Origin: Methanosarcinaceae archaeon
GTDB lineage: Archaea; Halobacteriota; Methanosarcinia; Methanosarcinales; Methanosarcinaceae
Assembly: GCA_030611265.1 (NCBI GenBank)
Contig: JAUWQD010000004.1
Location: 24,801 to 88,800 of the forward strand
Direction of reading: 5' to 3'
Length of the DNA: 64,000 nucleotides
Shown: piece after piece, positions 1-11,600 of the stretch
Position numbering within the stretch: the first letter of the stretch is position 1
Layout: each line of letters opens with the position of its first letter
Notes under the pieces: model-generated
Databases searched by the model: none
What the model saw: the letters and a program-made list of their open reading frames with translations, nothing else
What the model was told of the DNA's origin: nothing
Made by a program: the position numbers and the translations under genes

Positions 1-129
1 CCAAGCGATTGTATCGCACTTGCGCTGCGTGATGATGCACCGATCATGGTTACAAGCAGCGTGCTGGCGCGCGCCGTAGTTGATAAAGAAAAACTCCGTG
101 GTGCAAGGGCGATAGATGGATTTATGTAA
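1..129 (+). CDS. Bifunctional nuclease (DUF151/BFN) domain protein, 3' end
   Basis: The window opens inside a reading frame that ends at TAA 127-129 and gives the last 42 residues of a protein. The segment PSDCIALALRDDAPIMV matches the conserved C-terminal signature of the DUF151 / bifunctional nuclease family (PSDAIALALR-x-APIfV), where Asp and Arg lie in the proposed active site. Members are usually about 130-160 residues, so most of the gene lies outside the window. The biological role of archaeal members is not settled. The 67-base gap to hisF contains AT-rich sequence that could hold the hisF promoter. Confidence 0.75.
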   Translation, partial: PSDCIALALRDDAPIMVTSSVLARAVVDKEKLRGARAIDGFM

Positions 130-196
130 GAAATTTAATAATCATTAAATCATTACCAAATTAACTATACTTTATCTCAATTAACGAAGTGACAAC

Positions 197-1018
197 ATGC
201 TCACAAAAAGAATTATCCCATGTCTTGATGTAACGCTTGATGAATCCGGTGGAACGGTTGTCAAGGGTGTTGAATTTGTAGATCTGAAAAAGGCAGGTGA
301 CCCTGTGGAACTTGCAAAGCGCTATAACGAACAGGGCGCGGATGAACTGGTGTTTTTGGATATTACGGCATCCCATGAGGGACGCGGCACGATGGTAGAT
401 GTCATCGAGCGTACCGCAAGCGAGGTGTTCATTCCGCTAACGGTCGGTGGTGGCATAAACTCTGTTGAAGATGTACGCCAAATCCTGCGTGCTGGTGCGG
501 ACAAGGTTACGATTAACACGGCTGCGGTGAAGAATCCCGAACTTATCAGGGAAGCATCCGGCATCTTCGGTTCGCAATGTATTGTTACTGCAATAGATTG
601 CAGACGGAATGCAAATGTTGAGGATAATCCTGATAAAACAATTCTCACTCTTGAGGATGGAACGCCTGCATGGTATGAAGTGGTGATATACGGTGGACGC
701 GAGCCAACCGGAATTGATGCTGTCCAGTGGGCAAAGAAAGTTGAAGAACTCGGTTCCGGCGAGATCATGCTTACCAGCATGGACAGGGATGGGACATACG
801 ACGGTTTCGACATTCCGATAACTCTTGCGGTGTCCGAGGCTCTGGAGATCCCGATCATAGCATCGGGAGGTGTCGGGAACCCGCAGCACATGTACGAGGG
901 TTTTGTGAACGGAAAAGCCGATGCTGCCCTTGCTGCGAGCATTTTCCACTTCGGAGAGTATACGGTTAACGATACAAAGAAGTACCTGCGGGAAAAGGAG
1001 ATTCCTGTACGGCTCTGA
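197..1018 (+). CDS. hisF: Imidazole glycerol phosphate synthase, cyclase subunit HisF
   Basis: A 273-residue TIM-barrel protein. HisF forms with HisH the enzyme that turns PRFAR plus ammonia into imidazole glycerol phosphate and AICAR, joining histidine and purine synthesis. Visible hallmarks are the start [11 protein letters not shown] with the catalytic Asp near residue 11, [13 protein letters not shown] near residue 83, the second catalytic Asp in [19 protein letters not shown] [10 protein letters not shown], and IIASGGVG. It is about 15-20 residues longer than bacterial HisF, as usual in archaea. ATG at 197 follows an AAGTGA ribosome-binding stretch. A MazG-like gene follows 30 bases downstream and is probably co-transcribed. 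Confidence 0.96.
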   Translation: MLTKRIIPCLDVTLDESGGTVVKGVEFVDLKKAGDPVELAKRYNEQGADELVFLDITASHEGRGTMVDVIERTASEVFIPLTVGGGINSVEDVRQILRAGADKVTINTAAVKNPELIREASGIFGSQCIVTAIDCRRNANVEDNPDKTILTLEDGTPAWYEVVIYGGREPTGIDAVQWAKKVEELGSGEIMLTSMDRDGTYDGFDIPITLAVSEALEIPIIASGGVGNPQHMYEGFVNGKADAALAASIFHFGEYTVNDTKKYLREKEIPVRL

Positions 1019-1048
1019 TGCCGGTTTTACGAAGGCGAGGATAATAAC

Positions 1049-1336
1049 ATGGAGATTGCGGAATTCCAGAAATTGATGCACGACCTGTACGCACATAACG
1101 ACCGGCGACGCGGTGCTACTGCGACCATGCTCTGGCTTGTGGAAGAAGTTGGAGAACTTGCAGAAGTCGTGCGAAGAGATGATATCGACGGTGTAAAAGA
1201 GGAAATAGCAGACTGTTTTGCGTGGGTTGGTGCGCTTGCCAATCTGTATGATATCGATCTTGAAGCGGCATTCCTTGCAAAGTATCCCGATATGTGTCCG
1301 ACCTGTGGGAAGAAGCCTTGTATTTGTACAGATTGA
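1049..1336 (+). CDS. MazG-like nucleotide pyrophosphohydrolase with Cys-rich tail
   Basis: A 95-residue all-alpha protein. EEVGELAE (near residues 31-38) and KEEIADCFAW (near 55-64) form the EExxE...ExxD metal-binding set of the MazG / dimeric dUTPase fold, which hydrolyses nucleoside triphosphates to monophosphates. The C-terminus adds CPTCGKKPCIC, a possible zinc or metal knuckle. ATG at 1049 has an upstream GAGG. The position right after hisF is compatible with phosphoribosyl-ATP hydrolysis (the HisE fold is related), but the motifs look more MazG-like. The specific substrate cannot be read from sequence. Confidence 0.8.
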   Translation: MEIAEFQKLMHDLYAHNDRRRGATATMLWLVEEVGELAEVVRRDDIDGVKEEIADCFAWVGALANLYDIDLEAAFLAKYPDMCPTCGKKPCICTD

Positions 1337-1790
1337 AATGAGTCGTTTAGCCGAAATGAAAACAACACAACGACACGCCGCAGGCGGCGCGTTCCCATGC
1401 CACTGGCCAAATACAGATCGATATGTCCCTTTACTGTTGTCTTCGTGCACACAAACAAGCATTATGGCATTGCAGGAACATGCGCGCTTCGCGCGGTGAC
1501 AGTATCGTTCTTTTAAACAATTTGAACATATATTACCCCACGTCTATTTTTAATTTGATCTGTGCATAGATGCAGTGGCTAAAAAACCTAAAACCCTCTA
1601 TTATACTGAAAGGTTTGATGCTAAAACCCTACATCATAATGAAAGGACATCCACTTACTATTCCACTTCGGTATCGATGGCATGCTCCAAACCTTATGAC
1701 CGATTATGTGCTAAAAAACAACTGCCCAGATAAATTCTTATCAGAAGTTATAAATACCCCCTCACTCCATATAAAATTGAGGAAGATATA
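1337..1790. other. Intergenic region without a supported gene
   Basis: About 450 bases with no convincing gene. A short GC-rich palindrome (GCGCGCTTCGCGC) lies near 1486. Around 1588-1652 a unit beginning CTAAAACCCT and ending CTGAAAGG / AATGAAAGG is repeated twice with a spacing of about 32 bases. AT-rich sequence near 1740-1755 (TTATAAATACC) is a plausible TATA box for the lipoprotein gene starting at 1791. Confidence 0.5.
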
Positions 1791-2759
1791 TTGGCGTGGA
1801 ACAAATCAACCATAATCAGAATTCTGATATTAACATCTATTCTACTTGCATTCACTTTGTCAAGCGGATGCCTTCGAAGTTTTGAAGAGGAAAGCCGGCT
1901 TAGAATTACGAACATGGATATTTCTGCAAAAGAGGTGAAAAGCGCTTTTGTGGATCTTGATGTCACAACTTATGTTGAAAACTTCCACGGCGATTCGAGC
2001 AAGAACACATCGCTCCTGCTGAAAGCGTTTAGCACAAGAACCGGTTTGCTTGAGGTGCAGACGCAGGACGATATCGGTATAATTGACAAGGGTGATACTG
2101 TAACCATTACCCAATCTCTTAAACTGCAAAAAGAAGGCGGATACCGGATCGTTGCTGTTCTGTTTGAAGAAGACAAGAGAAAGAATACCGGGGAAATTAC
2201 AATTTATAGTTTAGAGAACCTGCCGGCAGATGTTCAGGATATCGGGATTGAGGTTGCCGGAATGGATTTCCTTGTGCGCGAAGTCGATGGCGGCAGGGTG
2301 GTGATACAAACTGACCTGTATCTTACAAATGAAGGTACCGCTGCAAGCGGTGATTACCAGATGCTCATCAAGGCACGGGAGATGGATGCACGCCTACTTG
2401 CCGATAAGGAATGGATGCAGACCGGTTCGATCAAGCCTGAAACCACCGTGATAAGAAGTTTGAATCTGACAGTTCCAAATCACTACAACTACGTTGTTGA
2501 AGTATTGATATGGAGCAATGATACAATTGTCAAACGCGGGGAAGATTATGTACAACTCAAACCACAAATGACGATTGATGTTGGAACACAAGTCGAGACA
2601 AAACACATCGAAACAAGTGATTTTATCGTACCTGAAGAAGTAAGGGATGAGGTTTGGTATGGGGATGCCCCAATGGAAGAGACACCCGGATTTGGGATAT
2701 TGTTAGGCATTGTCGCGATATTATCAGTAGTACTGATACAGAGGAGGAGAGAGAAATGA
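1791..2759 (+). CDS. Exported lipoprotein / surface protein with PGF-CTERM-like tail
   Basis: A 322-residue protein beginning at TTG 1791, supported by GAGGAAG eight bases upstream. An N-terminal hydrophobic signal (about residues 8-25) ends in a lipobox-like LSSGC. The body has two beta-rich modules with alternating valine and threonine strands, resembling repeated surface domains of Methanosarcinales. The tail reads ETPGFGILLGIVAIL followed by hydrophobic residues and RRREK, the architecture of archaeal PGF-CTERM sorting signals cut by archaeosortase. It is therefore probably anchored outside the cell. Function is unknown. The stop overlaps the start of the next small membrane gene (ATGA), which implies translational coupling. 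Confidence 0.7.
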   Translation: MAWNKSTIIRILILTSILLAFTLSSGCLRSFEEESRLRITNMDISAKEVKSAFVDLDVTTYVENFHGDSSKNTSLLLKAFSTRTGLLEVQTQDDIGIIDKGDTVTITQSLKLQKEGGYRIVAVLFEEDKRKNTGEITIYSLENLPADVQDIGIEVAGMDFLVREVDGGRVVIQTDLYLTNEGTAASGDYQMLIKAREMDARLLADKEWMQTGSIKPETTVIRSLNLTVPNHYNYVVEVLIWSNDTIVKRGEDYVQLKPQMTIDVGTQVETKHIETSDFIVPEEVRDEVWYGDAPMEETPGFGILLGIVAILSVVLIQRRREK

Positions 2760-2989
2760 ACGATACGACTGGTACAAAACCTACAATGGAGGAATACTTC
2801 AAAAGGGGAGTGTTCATCATTGCCATGCTATTGTTATTCGTAGCCACATTCCAACTTTATTTTTCAATGGAAAGTATAATCAGGACATGGCTTGAGTACG
2901 AGTATGTCTCGATCTTCAAGGCATTCTACAATCTCGGCGTAATATTGATCTGTGTTTACCTGATAAAACTATATATTGTTAAAAGGTAG
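2756..2989 (+). CDS. Small membrane protein, two transmembrane helices
   Basis: A 77-residue protein whose ATG overlaps the stop of the lipoprotein gene (ATGA), with GAGGAGAGAG upstream as ribosome binding site. It has two hydrophobic segments (about residues 17-38 and 52-72) and short charged ends. An earlier in-frame start at 2654 would lie inside the preceding gene and is less likely. I do not recognise the family. Coupling suggests it works with or assists export of the lipoprotein. Confidence 0.65.
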   Translation: MNDTTGTKPTMEEYFKRGVFIIAMLLLFVATFQLYFSMESIIRTWLEYEYVSIFKAFYNLGVILICVYLIKLYIVKR

Positions 2990-3015
2990 GGGCTACTGGC
3001 TCCTATTATTTTTTG
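2987..3015 (+). terminator. Hairpin followed by T-run
   Basis: TAGGGGC and GCTCCTA form a 7-bp stem with one mismatch around the loop TACTG, followed by TTATTTTTTG. It begins at the stop codon of the small membrane gene and looks like a transcription end for the lipoprotein pair. Confidence 0.55.
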
Positions 3016-3098
3016 ATAGTACAATTTAAATCGATGCAGAGGTGCCTGCAAAACCAAACATACTATATAATATCCAGAGCACTGCACAGATTAGGAAC

Positions 3099-5555
3099 AT
3101 GAGCGCAAAACCTGAATTACTGGCTCCTGCAGGAGACCTGGAATCCCTTATTGCAGCCGTGGAGAACGGTGCAGATGCAGTATATTTTGGGGCAAATATG
3201 TTCAGTGCCAGGGCGTTTGCCGGTAATTTTTCGGTCGATGGTATTGTGAATGCCATTGACTATGCACATCTGAGGGGAGTCAAGGCATACGTAACAGTAA
3301 ACACCCTCATAAAAGACAGTGAAATGGAAAATGCCATCAATCTACTGTATTATCTGAACGAGTATGGTGCAGATGCTGTGATAGTGCAGGATATCGGACT
3401 TCTGTCAAAGGTGCGAGAACTCTTACCCGATCTTCCTATCCACGCAAGTACCCAGATGACGACACACAACATCGAAGGTGTGAAGTTCCTTGAGGAGTTG
3501 GGCGTTAAAAGGGTTGTACTTGCAAGAGAGATGTCACTTGATGAAATAATAGAGATCAAACAAAATACTGACATTGAGATCGAGACTTTCATACATGGTG
3601 CACTGTGTATATCATATTCAGGGCAGTGTCTCCTTAGCAGCATTATCGGTGGGCGGAGCGGAAATCGCGGATACTGTGCCCAACCCTGCCGGAAAAAATA
3701 TAAACTGCGTGCCAATGGAAATGCTGTAAAAACAGATGGAGAATACCTGTTAAGTCCAAAAGACCTTAACACGACCGCAATACTGCCACAACTCATTGAT
3801 GCAGGTATTGATTCTTTTAAAATAGAAGGTCGCATGAAACGACCTGAATATGTTGCAGGTGTTGTCCAGATATATCGCCGACTGATAGACAGGTATGTGG
3901 AAGAACCTTCTGAATATTACGTCACAAATGATGAATCGATGCGTCTCGCACAACTTTTCAATCGTGGTTTTACGTCTTCATACTTTTTGGGGAAGCCACG
4001 CATCGATCTGATGAGCCGCAAACGACCATACAATCGAGGGATACCTATCGGCACTGCTATTGAATATGACCGAAAGTCAGGATGCATACGTGTGGATCTT
4101 AGTGGAGAACTCAACATCGGCGATGGGATCGGGATTGAGGATGGTTTGGTTGAAACGGGGGAAGTTGTCCATAACATGTACGAAGATAACAGGAAGATAA
4201 ATCACGCTGATGCAGGCATGGTTGTCGAGATCCCTTCCGATACACAGGTACGCGCAGGCAGTACAGTTTACAAGACGCTTGACAAAACATTAATGGAATC
4301 GCTACAGAAAATATTCAAATCCACTGTTCCGATTCGGAAAGTGCCTGTTACCATCTCTGCAAAAGCTGTTGCGGGAGAAACATTTCAACTGAAGATAGAG
4401 GACATTGATTTCAACATGGTGCAGATCGAGTCAAAGTATATGGTAGAGAAGGCTGTTAAAAGACCTACTACCAAAGAGCAGATAACACAGCAATTAACAA
4501 AACTCGGGAACACTGTTTTTGATATATTTACCATCGATGTAAGTGTCGATGACGATATATTCATTCCCATCAGCCAGTTAAATGATATCAGGAAAGATGC
4601 TGTGTCTCGTCTGAACAATGCACGTATGGCACAATGGAGACGTATTCCACATGCCAGATACAATACAACGTGGTCATGTTCAACCGATGAGAATATTTCA
4701 ACCAAAAAACCTGTGCTCACTGTTAGTGTGGATTCTCCGAAATGTGTGAATAATGCAATCTCCGGCGGCGCGGATGTGATATATCTTGACAGTGAATGCA
4801 TCCGAAACGAAGATAGAACGGATATTGAATCTGCAACCGAACATGTGCATCAGGCAGGACGAAAGATATATTTCGATACGCCAAGGATTGTCAAAGATGA
4901 AGGGATGAATGTGGTCAAGGATATTTTCCGCATTGCAAAAAAACTCGGTGCTGATGGGGTTGTAGTATCAAATGCGGCTACGTTCAATTGTGCAAAGAAG
5001 ATGGGACTCGGAATAATATTAGATAGCCCGTTTAACGTGTTCAACTACAGTTCTCTCAATTTTTGGACAGAACAGGGTGCACAGATGATCGTGCTTTCAC
5101 CAGAACTGACACTTGAAGAAATTGAACAGATCGCACCATTTGGTGAAACTGAATGTATCGTGCACGGACGGCTGGAACTTATGGAATCCGAACACTGCAT
5201 TGTTGGAGGAATGTATGAGGGTGCTTGCCCTGCGCCGTGTAAGGATCATGAGTTTGAACTCGTGGATGAGAAAAGATACACATTCCCGATCAAGATGGAC
5301 TCTGATTGCAGGATGCATGTACTGAATTCAAAAGTGCTATGTATGCTTGACGATATTCCAAAGATCATTGAAGCCGGTGTTTCAAGCATCAGGATCGATG
5401 CAAGAACAATTGATGATGAAGATGTTGAAACGGTTGTACGATCATATAGGGATGCGAACGATGGATGTTTTGAAAAGGGCGGAAAGAGCATTATTACATG
5501 CAAAAGCCTGACTGGAGAATATACCAAAGGTCATTATTTCAGAGGAGTAACATGA
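3099..5555 (+). CDS. U32 family peptidase / RNA hydroxylation protein
   Basis: An 818-residue protein starting [13 protein letters not shown], the classic beginning of the U32 family. The signature [24 protein letters not shown] (quoted here in parts: [21 protein letters not shown]) near residues 185-208 holds the conserved cysteines. A DUF3656-like middle follows, then a second barrel-like module with its own Cys set (ACPAPC near residue 710). In bacteria relatives include RlhA and TrhP, needed for hydroxylation of 23S rRNA or tRNA, besides collagenase-like members; the archaeal function is inferred. An in-frame GTG at 3042 is possible, but ATG 3099 fits the family start. The stop overlaps the next start (ATGA). 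Confidence 0.82.
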   Translation: MSAKPELLAPAGDLESLIAAVENGADAVYFGANMFSARAFAGNFSVDGIVNAIDYAHLRGVKAYVTVNTLIKDSEMENAINLLYYLNEYGADAVIVQDIGLLSKVRELLPDLPIHASTQMTTHNIEGVKFLEELGVKRVVLAREMSLDEIIEIKQNTDIEIETFIHGALCISYSGQCLLSSIIGGRSGNRGYCAQPCRKKYKLRANGNAVKTDGEYLLSPKDLNTTAILPQLIDAGIDSFKIEGRMKRPEYVAGVVQIYRRLIDRYVEEPSEYYVTNDESMRLAQLFNRGFTSSYFLGKPRIDLMSRKRPYNRGIPIGTAIEYDRKSGCIRVDLSGELNIGDGIGIEDGLVETGEVVHNMYEDNRKINHADAGMVVEIPSDTQVRAGSTVYKTLDKTLMESLQKIFKSTVPIRKVPVTISAKAVAGETFQLKIEDIDFNMVQIESKYMVEKAVKRPTTKEQITQQLTKLGNTVFDIFTIDVSVDDDIFIPISQLNDIRKDAVSRLNNARMAQWRRIPHARYNTTWSCSTDENISTKKPVLTVSVDSPKCVNNAISGGADVIYLDSECIRNEDRTDIESATEHVHQAGRKIYFDTPRIVKDEGMNVVKDIFRIAKKLGADGVVVSNAATFNCAKKMGLGIILDSPFNVFNYSSLNFWTEQGAQMIVLSPELTLEEIEQIAPFGETECIVHGRLELMESEHCIVGGMYEGACPAPCKDHEFELVDEKRYTFPIKMDSDCRMHVLNSKVLCMLDDIPKIIEAGVSSIRIDARTIDDEDVETVVRSYRDANDGCFEKGGKSIITCKSLTGEYTKGHYFRGVT

Positions 5556-5977
5556 AAGTCTTTCTTTCCGGTTCCATACGCGGCGGGCGGCAGATGCTTC
5601 CTACGTACCGGCATATCTGTAAGTTTTTGAGAAGCAAGGGAGCAGATGTATTGAGCTGGCATGTGGCTGATTCTGAACTTGAGGGGAAGGAATCAAAGAT
5701 GAGCGAGCAGCAGATATATGACCGCGATATCGGATTGCTTAAAATTAGTGATTGTCTGATAGCCGAGGTCACAATTCCCTCGATAGGTGTTGGTTATGAG
5801 ATATGCAGGGGGTTGGGAATGGGATTGCCTGTCCTGTGTGTTCACAAACCGGATGCAAATGTTTCTGCAATGTTGCTTGGAAATTCGTACAGGGATATGA
5901 GTGTTGAAGAATACACCAATGATGAGCAACTTGAAAATATCATTTCAGGTTTCGTTGGTTCTGTAAAAAAAGTTTAA
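5552..5977 (+). CDS. Nucleoside 2-deoxyribosyltransferase / DNPH1-like protein
   Basis: A 141-residue protein with [13 protein letters not shown] at the N-terminus and [19 protein letters not shown] near residues 65-83, then PSIGVGYEI. These match the nucleoside deoxyribosyltransferase fold, particularly Rcl/DNPH1, which cleaves the N-glycosidic bond of deoxynucleoside monophosphates. The glutamate of GYEI is at the place of the catalytic Glu. AGAGGAG precedes the ATG, which overlaps the U32 stop (ATGA), so the two are translated together. It may clear modified nucleotides. Confidence 0.75.
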   Translation: MKVFLSGSIRGGRQMLPTYRHICKFLRSKGADVLSWHVADSELEGKESKMSEQQIYDRDIGLLKISDCLIAEVTIPSIGVGYEICRGLGMGLPVLCVHKPDANVSAMLLGNSYRDMSVEEYTNDEQLENIISGFVGSVKKV

Positions 5978-6019
5978 ATTCCGCAGCAATGATTAAATAC
6001 TGCCGATTTTAATATTAAT

Positions 6020-6280
6020 GTGATTAATATGATAGAAATGCCAGAAATGTGGGTCTTTGTGTTTGCAATCATCGCAGCACTAATCCTCTATAAGTTGTTA
6101 AAAACGGTCAAGAAAATGATAATCAATACCATTATAGGTCTTGTTATCCTTGTAGTGGGAAATGTTGTGCTTGGACTTGGGATCGCATATAGTTGGATTG
6201 TGATACTGACATGCGCATTTTCGGGCGCATTCGGGGCGATCTTAATTCTACTGCTAAAATACCTTGGAATTGCATTTTAA
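6020..6280 (+). CDS. BofA-like small membrane protein
   Basis: An 86-residue membrane protein starting at GTG 6020 or ATG 6029. Hydrophobic segments cover residues 10-25, 35-55 and 60-85. The sequence NTIIGLVILV, then GAFGAILILLLKYLGIAF at the C-terminus, resembles the archaeal family annotated as pro-sigmaK processing inhibitor BofA-like. Archaea lack sigmaK, so the true function is unknown. It converges on the methyltransferase gene, overlapping by four bases. Confidence 0.6.
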   Translation: MINMIEMPEMWVFVFAIIAALILYKLLKTVKKMIINTIIGLVILVVGNVVLGLGIAYSWIVILTCAFSGAFGAILILLLKYLGIAF

Positions 6281-6918
6281 CGCAATCGAACAATCACTTT
6301 TACCATATGTCGGGGGTATAATTTTCCCCTGAAACTTTTTTGTGATCTGACGTCTTCCAGCTTTATTATTTCAAAATCCTCTAGAAGAGATTCTACTTCT
6401 TCTATCGTAAAATAATGGTATATGAGTCCGCTCTTGCGCAGGAAGGTGTGAGGTTCGACCTCTGTTCCCCCATACCGCATATCACCTGCTCCGAACGCTT
6501 CAAAGAACAGGAATCCGCCTGGGGAGAGCACTCGCTTGAATTCGTTCACTGCCGCGCGCCTGTCGTCTGCAAAAAGATGTTGTAAAACGCCATAACAGAC
6601 GATGCCGTCAAAGGAATTATCATCAAAAGGAAGTGATGTGACACTTGACACCAAGTGTTCGCTATGTTGTCCGCTCTTCTCAAGATATGTTCTGGAAGCC
6701 ACAAGTGCTGTTTTGGAGATGTCAATTCCAACTGTCCGATACATGCGGGACAGTGGAAGAAGATGCCGCCCGTTGCCGCATCCTGCATCAAGTACACGGA
6801 TGCCCTGTGGCAGGTGGTCACGCACAGCCTGAATCGACCTTGGTCCGCCCCATGTCACATGGGTGTATTCCTGCTCCCATGCGGACACTTGCGATTTTGG
6901 AGTGGGGCGTGTGGTCAT
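6277..6918 (-). CDS. Class I SAM-dependent methyltransferase
   Basis: A 213-residue protein with VLDAGCGNGRHLLPLS near residue 43 (motif I, SAM binding), VGIDISK (motif II), SLPFDDNSFDGIVCYGVLQHL (motif IV/V region) and VLSPGGFLFFEAFG (motif VI). This is a methyltransferase of the UbiE/type 11 kind; the substrate is unknown. The start MTTRPTPKSQ at 6918 lies 12 bases after the lysS stop, so the two are probably co-transcribed; an upstream in-frame ATG at 7002 would lie inside lysS and is rejected. Confidence 0.85.
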   Translation of the reverse strand: MTTRPTPKSQVSAWEQEYTHVTWGGPRSIQAVRDHLPQGIRVLDAGCGNGRHLLPLSRMYRTVGIDISKTALVASRTYLEKSGQHSEHLVSSVTSLPFDDNSFDGIVCYGVLQHLFADDRRAAVNEFKRVLSPGGFLFFEAFGAGDMRYGGTEVEPHTFLRKSGLIYHYFTIEEVESLLEDFEIIKLEDVRSQKSFRGKLYPRHMVKVIVRLR

Positions 6919-6929
6919 AAATGGACAGG

Positions 6930-8522
6930 TTATGGTTGATATGTTGATGCGTCCTTGAAACGTTTGATCAGGAAATCCTTTTCTAAAGATGAGAGGAACC
7001 AACCTGCTTTTGGACCTGATGGCTGTCCAAGGACTGAGATGTAGATGGCTTTGAACATGTCCTTTGGATTCACTTCCAGCTCATCCGCCCCGATCCCGAG
7101 TGACTTTGCAATAGCGGAATGCATGTCGGAATCCTTGTTCTTTGCAGAGTACACAAGGTTGTGATAATCCTCACCTGTAAGTTCCCCACTTTCATCGATT
7201 ATATTAGAGAACGCACCAAGGAATGCTTTTTGCATGTCCGAAAGCGTGGCTGTATGGACAGGAACATCATCCTGTACACTGAACTTTACCATCGCAGGTG
7301 CATACATCTCAAGCCAGTTGCCTACGTTTCCTGTTAGTTCCAGTATACATTTTTCGTTGTCGGTGTTGTAACCAGCACGCGCAACGATGTTCATGATCCT
7401 GTCAATATCCCCGCGTGCAACCTGATGGATCGTGACCATGTGCTTGAATGGAATATCCGTGTGGCAGATACCACTTGCATGGGAGAGCCTGACCACAGTA
7501 TTATCATATTCTGTCGGCTCTGCTTTGTAATGCAATCTCTCGTACTCGTCAACAAGCGTAAGAAGAGGGAGTGCGGGGTCGAACTGAATATGTTTTTCAG
7601 GTTTTGTCCTGATGATGAGATATCGCAGTACCTCTGGTGGTACAACTTTGAGCATATCGGATATTGAGACCACTACGCCGGTTGAGGACGACATTGCGCC
7701 TTTCTTCCCGAGCATGATCCATTCATATACGATCGGATGGGGTGCTTCGTAGCCGTATATCTCTTTTGAGATTCTCTTTCCGGTATCATACGAACCGCCT
7801 CTGGATGCATGGTCTTTGCCGAACGGCTCGACCGTGACACCTAAAATTCCCCATCTTGCAGGCCAATCCACGCGCCATGTGAGTTTTCCGCCGCCTGTCA
7901 TCGAGACCGTGCCTGAATTTCCGCATGAGCAGGTGTAGTCCACAGTCTCGGCGTCCACATCGAATCCGGTCACCTTTGTGGTGTTTATCTTGCCGCACTC
8001 GCTGCAGATAGGATTGAATGGACTCCAGTCATCCGATGTGGTTTTGTGGGTCACTTCATCAATGATGGTGGCGATCTCATCGCGTTTTATCAGGGCTGTT
8101 TTTATTGCTTCTGTGTATGCACCGCTCTTGTAGAGTTCATCAGCAAGATAGACCTTCGGATGAATACCTAACTTGTCCAGTGCTACAAGGAAGGGTTTCA
8201 GGAAATGGTCTGCGTAGTTCTTGCATTCGCCGCAAGGGCATGGAACTTCGGAAAGCGGTTTTCCTACATGTTCGGCATAACTTTCAGGCAGGAACGGGTA
8301 AACTTTTCGAAGGGGATCAAAGGTATCTGCTATGTATATCAGTTCAGCGCCTGCACCTTTGTCAAGCAGTGTCCGAAAGGCTGCATCGGCAGTTACGACT
8401 TCCCGCATGTTGCCTATGTGGATGTGACCGGAGGGGGTGATGCCGGTTGCTACAAGGTGATCGTTTCCAAGTTGTAGTGCCTCGTCTGCAACAACATCTG
8501 CCCAGTGTGTGATTTGTGCCAT
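6930..8522 (-). CDS. lysS: Lysyl-tRNA synthetase, class I
   Basis: A 530-residue class I LysRS, the form typical of euryarchaea. The HIGH-like motif is HIHIGNMRE near residue 35, and the KMSKS-like motif is GAMSSSTG near residue 285. Between them are two zinc-binding clusters, [12 protein letters not shown] and CSECG...CSCG, that this family carries in the catalytic domain. The C-terminal half is the alpha-helix cage anticodon domain. The start MAQITHW is supported by GGTGA upstream; an ATG four codons earlier has no such site. Confidence 0.95.
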   Translation of the reverse strand: MAQITHWADVVADEALQLGNDHLVATGITPSGHIHIGNMREVVTADAAFRTLLDKGAGAELIYIADTFDPLRKVYPFLPESYAEHVGKPLSEVPCPCGECKNYADHFLKPFLVALDKLGIHPKVYLADELYKSGAYTEAIKTALIKRDEIATIIDEVTHKTTSDDWSPFNPICSECGKINTTKVTGFDVDAETVDYTCSCGNSGTVSMTGGGKLTWRVDWPARWGILGVTVEPFGKDHASRGGSYDTGKRISKEIYGYEAPHPIVYEWIMLGKKGAMSSSTGVVVSISDMLKVVPPEVLRYLIIRTKPEKHIQFDPALPLLTLVDEYERLHYKAEPTEYDNTVVRLSHASGICHTDIPFKHMVTIHQVARGDIDRIMNIVARAGYNTDNEKCILELTGNVGNWLEMYAPAMVKFSVQDDVPVHTATLSDMQKAFLGAFSNIIDESGELTGEDYHNLVYSAKNKDSDMHSAIAKSLGIGADELEVNPKDMFKAIYISVLGQPSGPKAGWFLSSLEKDFLIKRFKDASTYQP

Positions 8523-8620
8523 TGTTTTCACCAAAATTGTATGATTGGAATGTGTCAGTTTTAGAACTTAAATTGCCGATACAATATTATAACCTTTGGT
8601 TAACATCATTCTTCTGCTAA

Positions 8621-11600
8621 TCACTTTACAATAATATTGGCGCACCTATCTTTTATCTCATCGAGGCGCAAACTTGCCAAATCTACGCTAATTTTTTCGT
8701 GCATTAGTGGTGAATGACTGTATATTAGTGAATCATTATTCGCAAGAAGTTGTTTGAGTTCATTTCTATCCTCACAAGAATCGATTGTTTCCAGCAAATC
8801 AATAAATTCCTGCGGATTTTTACCATCGGTTTTGTCATCCTCGGCAGGATTGAATATCTCATTTTCTTCGAATACATGGATGAGTGTGTAGGTAATTGGT
8901 ACCTGTCCCATCTGGGTATCCCTTGCAGGATTAAACTGCATGTTTAATGATGCCATCTGGATGAACTGCTCATAAACTTCATTTCCATCAACTTTAAGAG
9001 ATTCTATGATGGCATCTTCCCGCATCTGGTGTGAATCTTTATCAAGTGTCAGTATTACTCCTGAATCCCCGCCCATGATATTTTTGTGAACATCCTTTTT
9101 ATTATTACCATCGTCGTATGTGAATATCCCGCTTGCCATGATGTATGCCTTATTTCCTGCCCCTCTCAGATTGTCAATCCCTCCGTGGCCGATTTTGTGA
9201 AAGCGTTCAGTACCAGGGTTGGTCTGGGGAACCAGAATCACGTCACATGCATCTGTAATTATATTTTTTAAATTGTCATTCACGAAGTCAAAGCATATTA
9301 TGACCCCGAAGGTCAAATCGTCATGTAATCTGAATATCCTATTCAGGGAACCATGGGTCATACCTTCCTCAGAAAATAAAGGGCGCTCCGCCTTTGCCCC
9401 TACTATTTTTTCGGTATGATCTATTTTATTAGAGGAGGGTATGATTACAGGCGATATATTCTTGCGAAGGTCATCATCTTTAAATTCGTCATAAAACAGC
9501 CCATCGTATTTATCGAGGGTGTTATCGGTAATGTAATGTGAACCTGCTACAATGACGATGCCATTTTCATCTGAATATTCTTTCATTTCGAGCAGATAAT
9601 CGGATGGTATTGAAAATTCAGGGAACACGACAAGGTCTGCTTTTCCCTTTATAGCATCAAGTATGGCTATGACTTTCTTGTGATATGCTTCATCATCCTC
9701 GATTACCAGTGTATGACCTTCCTTTTTGAGGTGATATTTCAACTGGACTATGGCGACATTGAAATTTCCACCTGTATTGGGGCGTTTGCAGTCATGTTCA
9801 AGAAAATGAACATCGATATAGCCATTATCACACTTTATTTCTTCAGAGTAGGTTATTTCTCTAGTCACATTCCTGCCTTTTTCAGTGATGAATGTGATTG
9901 TTTCATCTTTTGTCTGCGGTCTGTGTTTTGGATGTATCTTGTGGCGTTTTTGAAGGGGTTCATCAAAAACGACCTTGTCATCTGCCTTTATTGTGAGCTT
10001 GCCCTGCACTTTTTCGGGTTCATCGAATGTAATATGCAATTCCCAGTTGCTATATGATACATTGGGGCTAAAGGGTTCCTTGAGATATGTCATTATCTTG
10101 CAGGATATATGGCTGAAATGCTCGCGCAGTGCATAGTAATCGATTTTTGTTATGCATTTGTTCAAACGCTCAAACATTTCAGGGTCGGTTTTTAAGTTTC
10201 TATCATCAAGAAGTGCCCCAATTTCGTGAAATGCTAATCTTACAGTATTGTCCATTTTTTCAGGCAGGCTGTCGATAGCGTGTTCGAGCAGTTTTTTCAT
10301 ATGCGACACTGTTTCATCATCCAGCACCTCTATGCTTTCAAGCTCAAGAAGAACAGTATAGATGCAGTAACATACATTTGCCTGTTTATAACTGTCCTTT
10401 GCAGATTCGAATTGTTCAATCGCTTTCTCCATTAATTCTCTGTCAGGAGGATCGGACTGCATCGCCCTGTTCACGAATTGCCTGCCTTTAAGGTAATATA
10501 TAACTGATATCCAGAGTTCTTTCAGTTTCTCGTCATCTTCGGTCTCAGCAATCTGTTCAACTTCCCGTATGCATGTTTCATACTCAACAATGCGCTTTTC
10601 TTTGTCATCCTCAATTCTCGCATTTATCATGAGATACTGGATATGTGCACTCAAACCTGCTTCTTTTACCAGCCGTCTTTCATGCACCAGTTCGTATTTA
10701 GAAAAGAAGTCCACATGTTCAATGTATGTCTCATATACTTTCTTGAAATAGTTCAGTTTACGATAAGTGTTTGTACTTTCTTCCGCACATCCTGAAATAA
10801 GCTGGATGATATTGATTATCGACCTTGTTTTTGCCTTTATTGTCAGGTACTGCATGGGTTCAGTATAGATGCCAAGGGATTTTTGATAACAGTTTAATGC
10901 CTCTTCTGACTGTCCCATCTCAGATAGCAGGTTGCCTAGGTTGTTAAGCGTACTTGAAACCATTGATTGATATGTAATGTTTTGAGTGTCAGTCGAAAGA
11001 ATACCTTCACGCATTTGGAGGGCGCGCTCGTACTGATCTTTTGCATCTTCTGATTTGCCTATTTTAGATAGAAAGTTGCCGAGGCTGTCGAGCGTGCTTG
11101 AAACATTTGATTGATATACGGTGTTTTGAGTGTCGGTCGCAAGAAGCTCCTCATGAATTTCAAGGGCGCGCTCGTACTGATTTTTTGCATTTTCTGGCTT
11201 GCCTATTTTATATAGCAGGGGGGCGAGGTTGTGGAGTGTAATTGCAACATTTGATTGATATTTGATGTTTTGAGTATCAGTCGCAAGAAGTTCCTCATAA
11301 ATTTCAAGGGCGCGCTCGAAATGGTCTTTCGCATTTTCTGGCTTGTCCATATTAGATAGCAAAGCCCCGAGATTGTTGAGCGTGTCTGCAACACTTGATT
11401 GATATATAATGTTTTGAGTGTCAGTCACAAGAATACCCTCACGCATTTGGAGGGCGCGCTCGAAATGGTCTTTCGCATTTTCTGGCTTGCCTATTTTATA
11501 TAGCAGGGTGCCGAGGTTGTTGAGTGTCATTGCAACCTTTGATTGATATTCGATGTTTTGGATGTCAGTCGCAAGAAATGACCCATACATTTGCAAGGCG

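Noticed and set aside
437..1462. Long open frame on the minus strand opposite hisF and the MazG-like gene
   Set aside because: It lies entirely antisense to hisF and the MazG-like gene, shows no recognisable domain and has a composition typical of shadow frames.
1570..1815. 81-codon frame before the lipoprotein gene
   Set aside because: It consists partly of a small direct repeat, has no ribosome binding site and no family resemblance, and it overlaps the supported TTG start at 1791.
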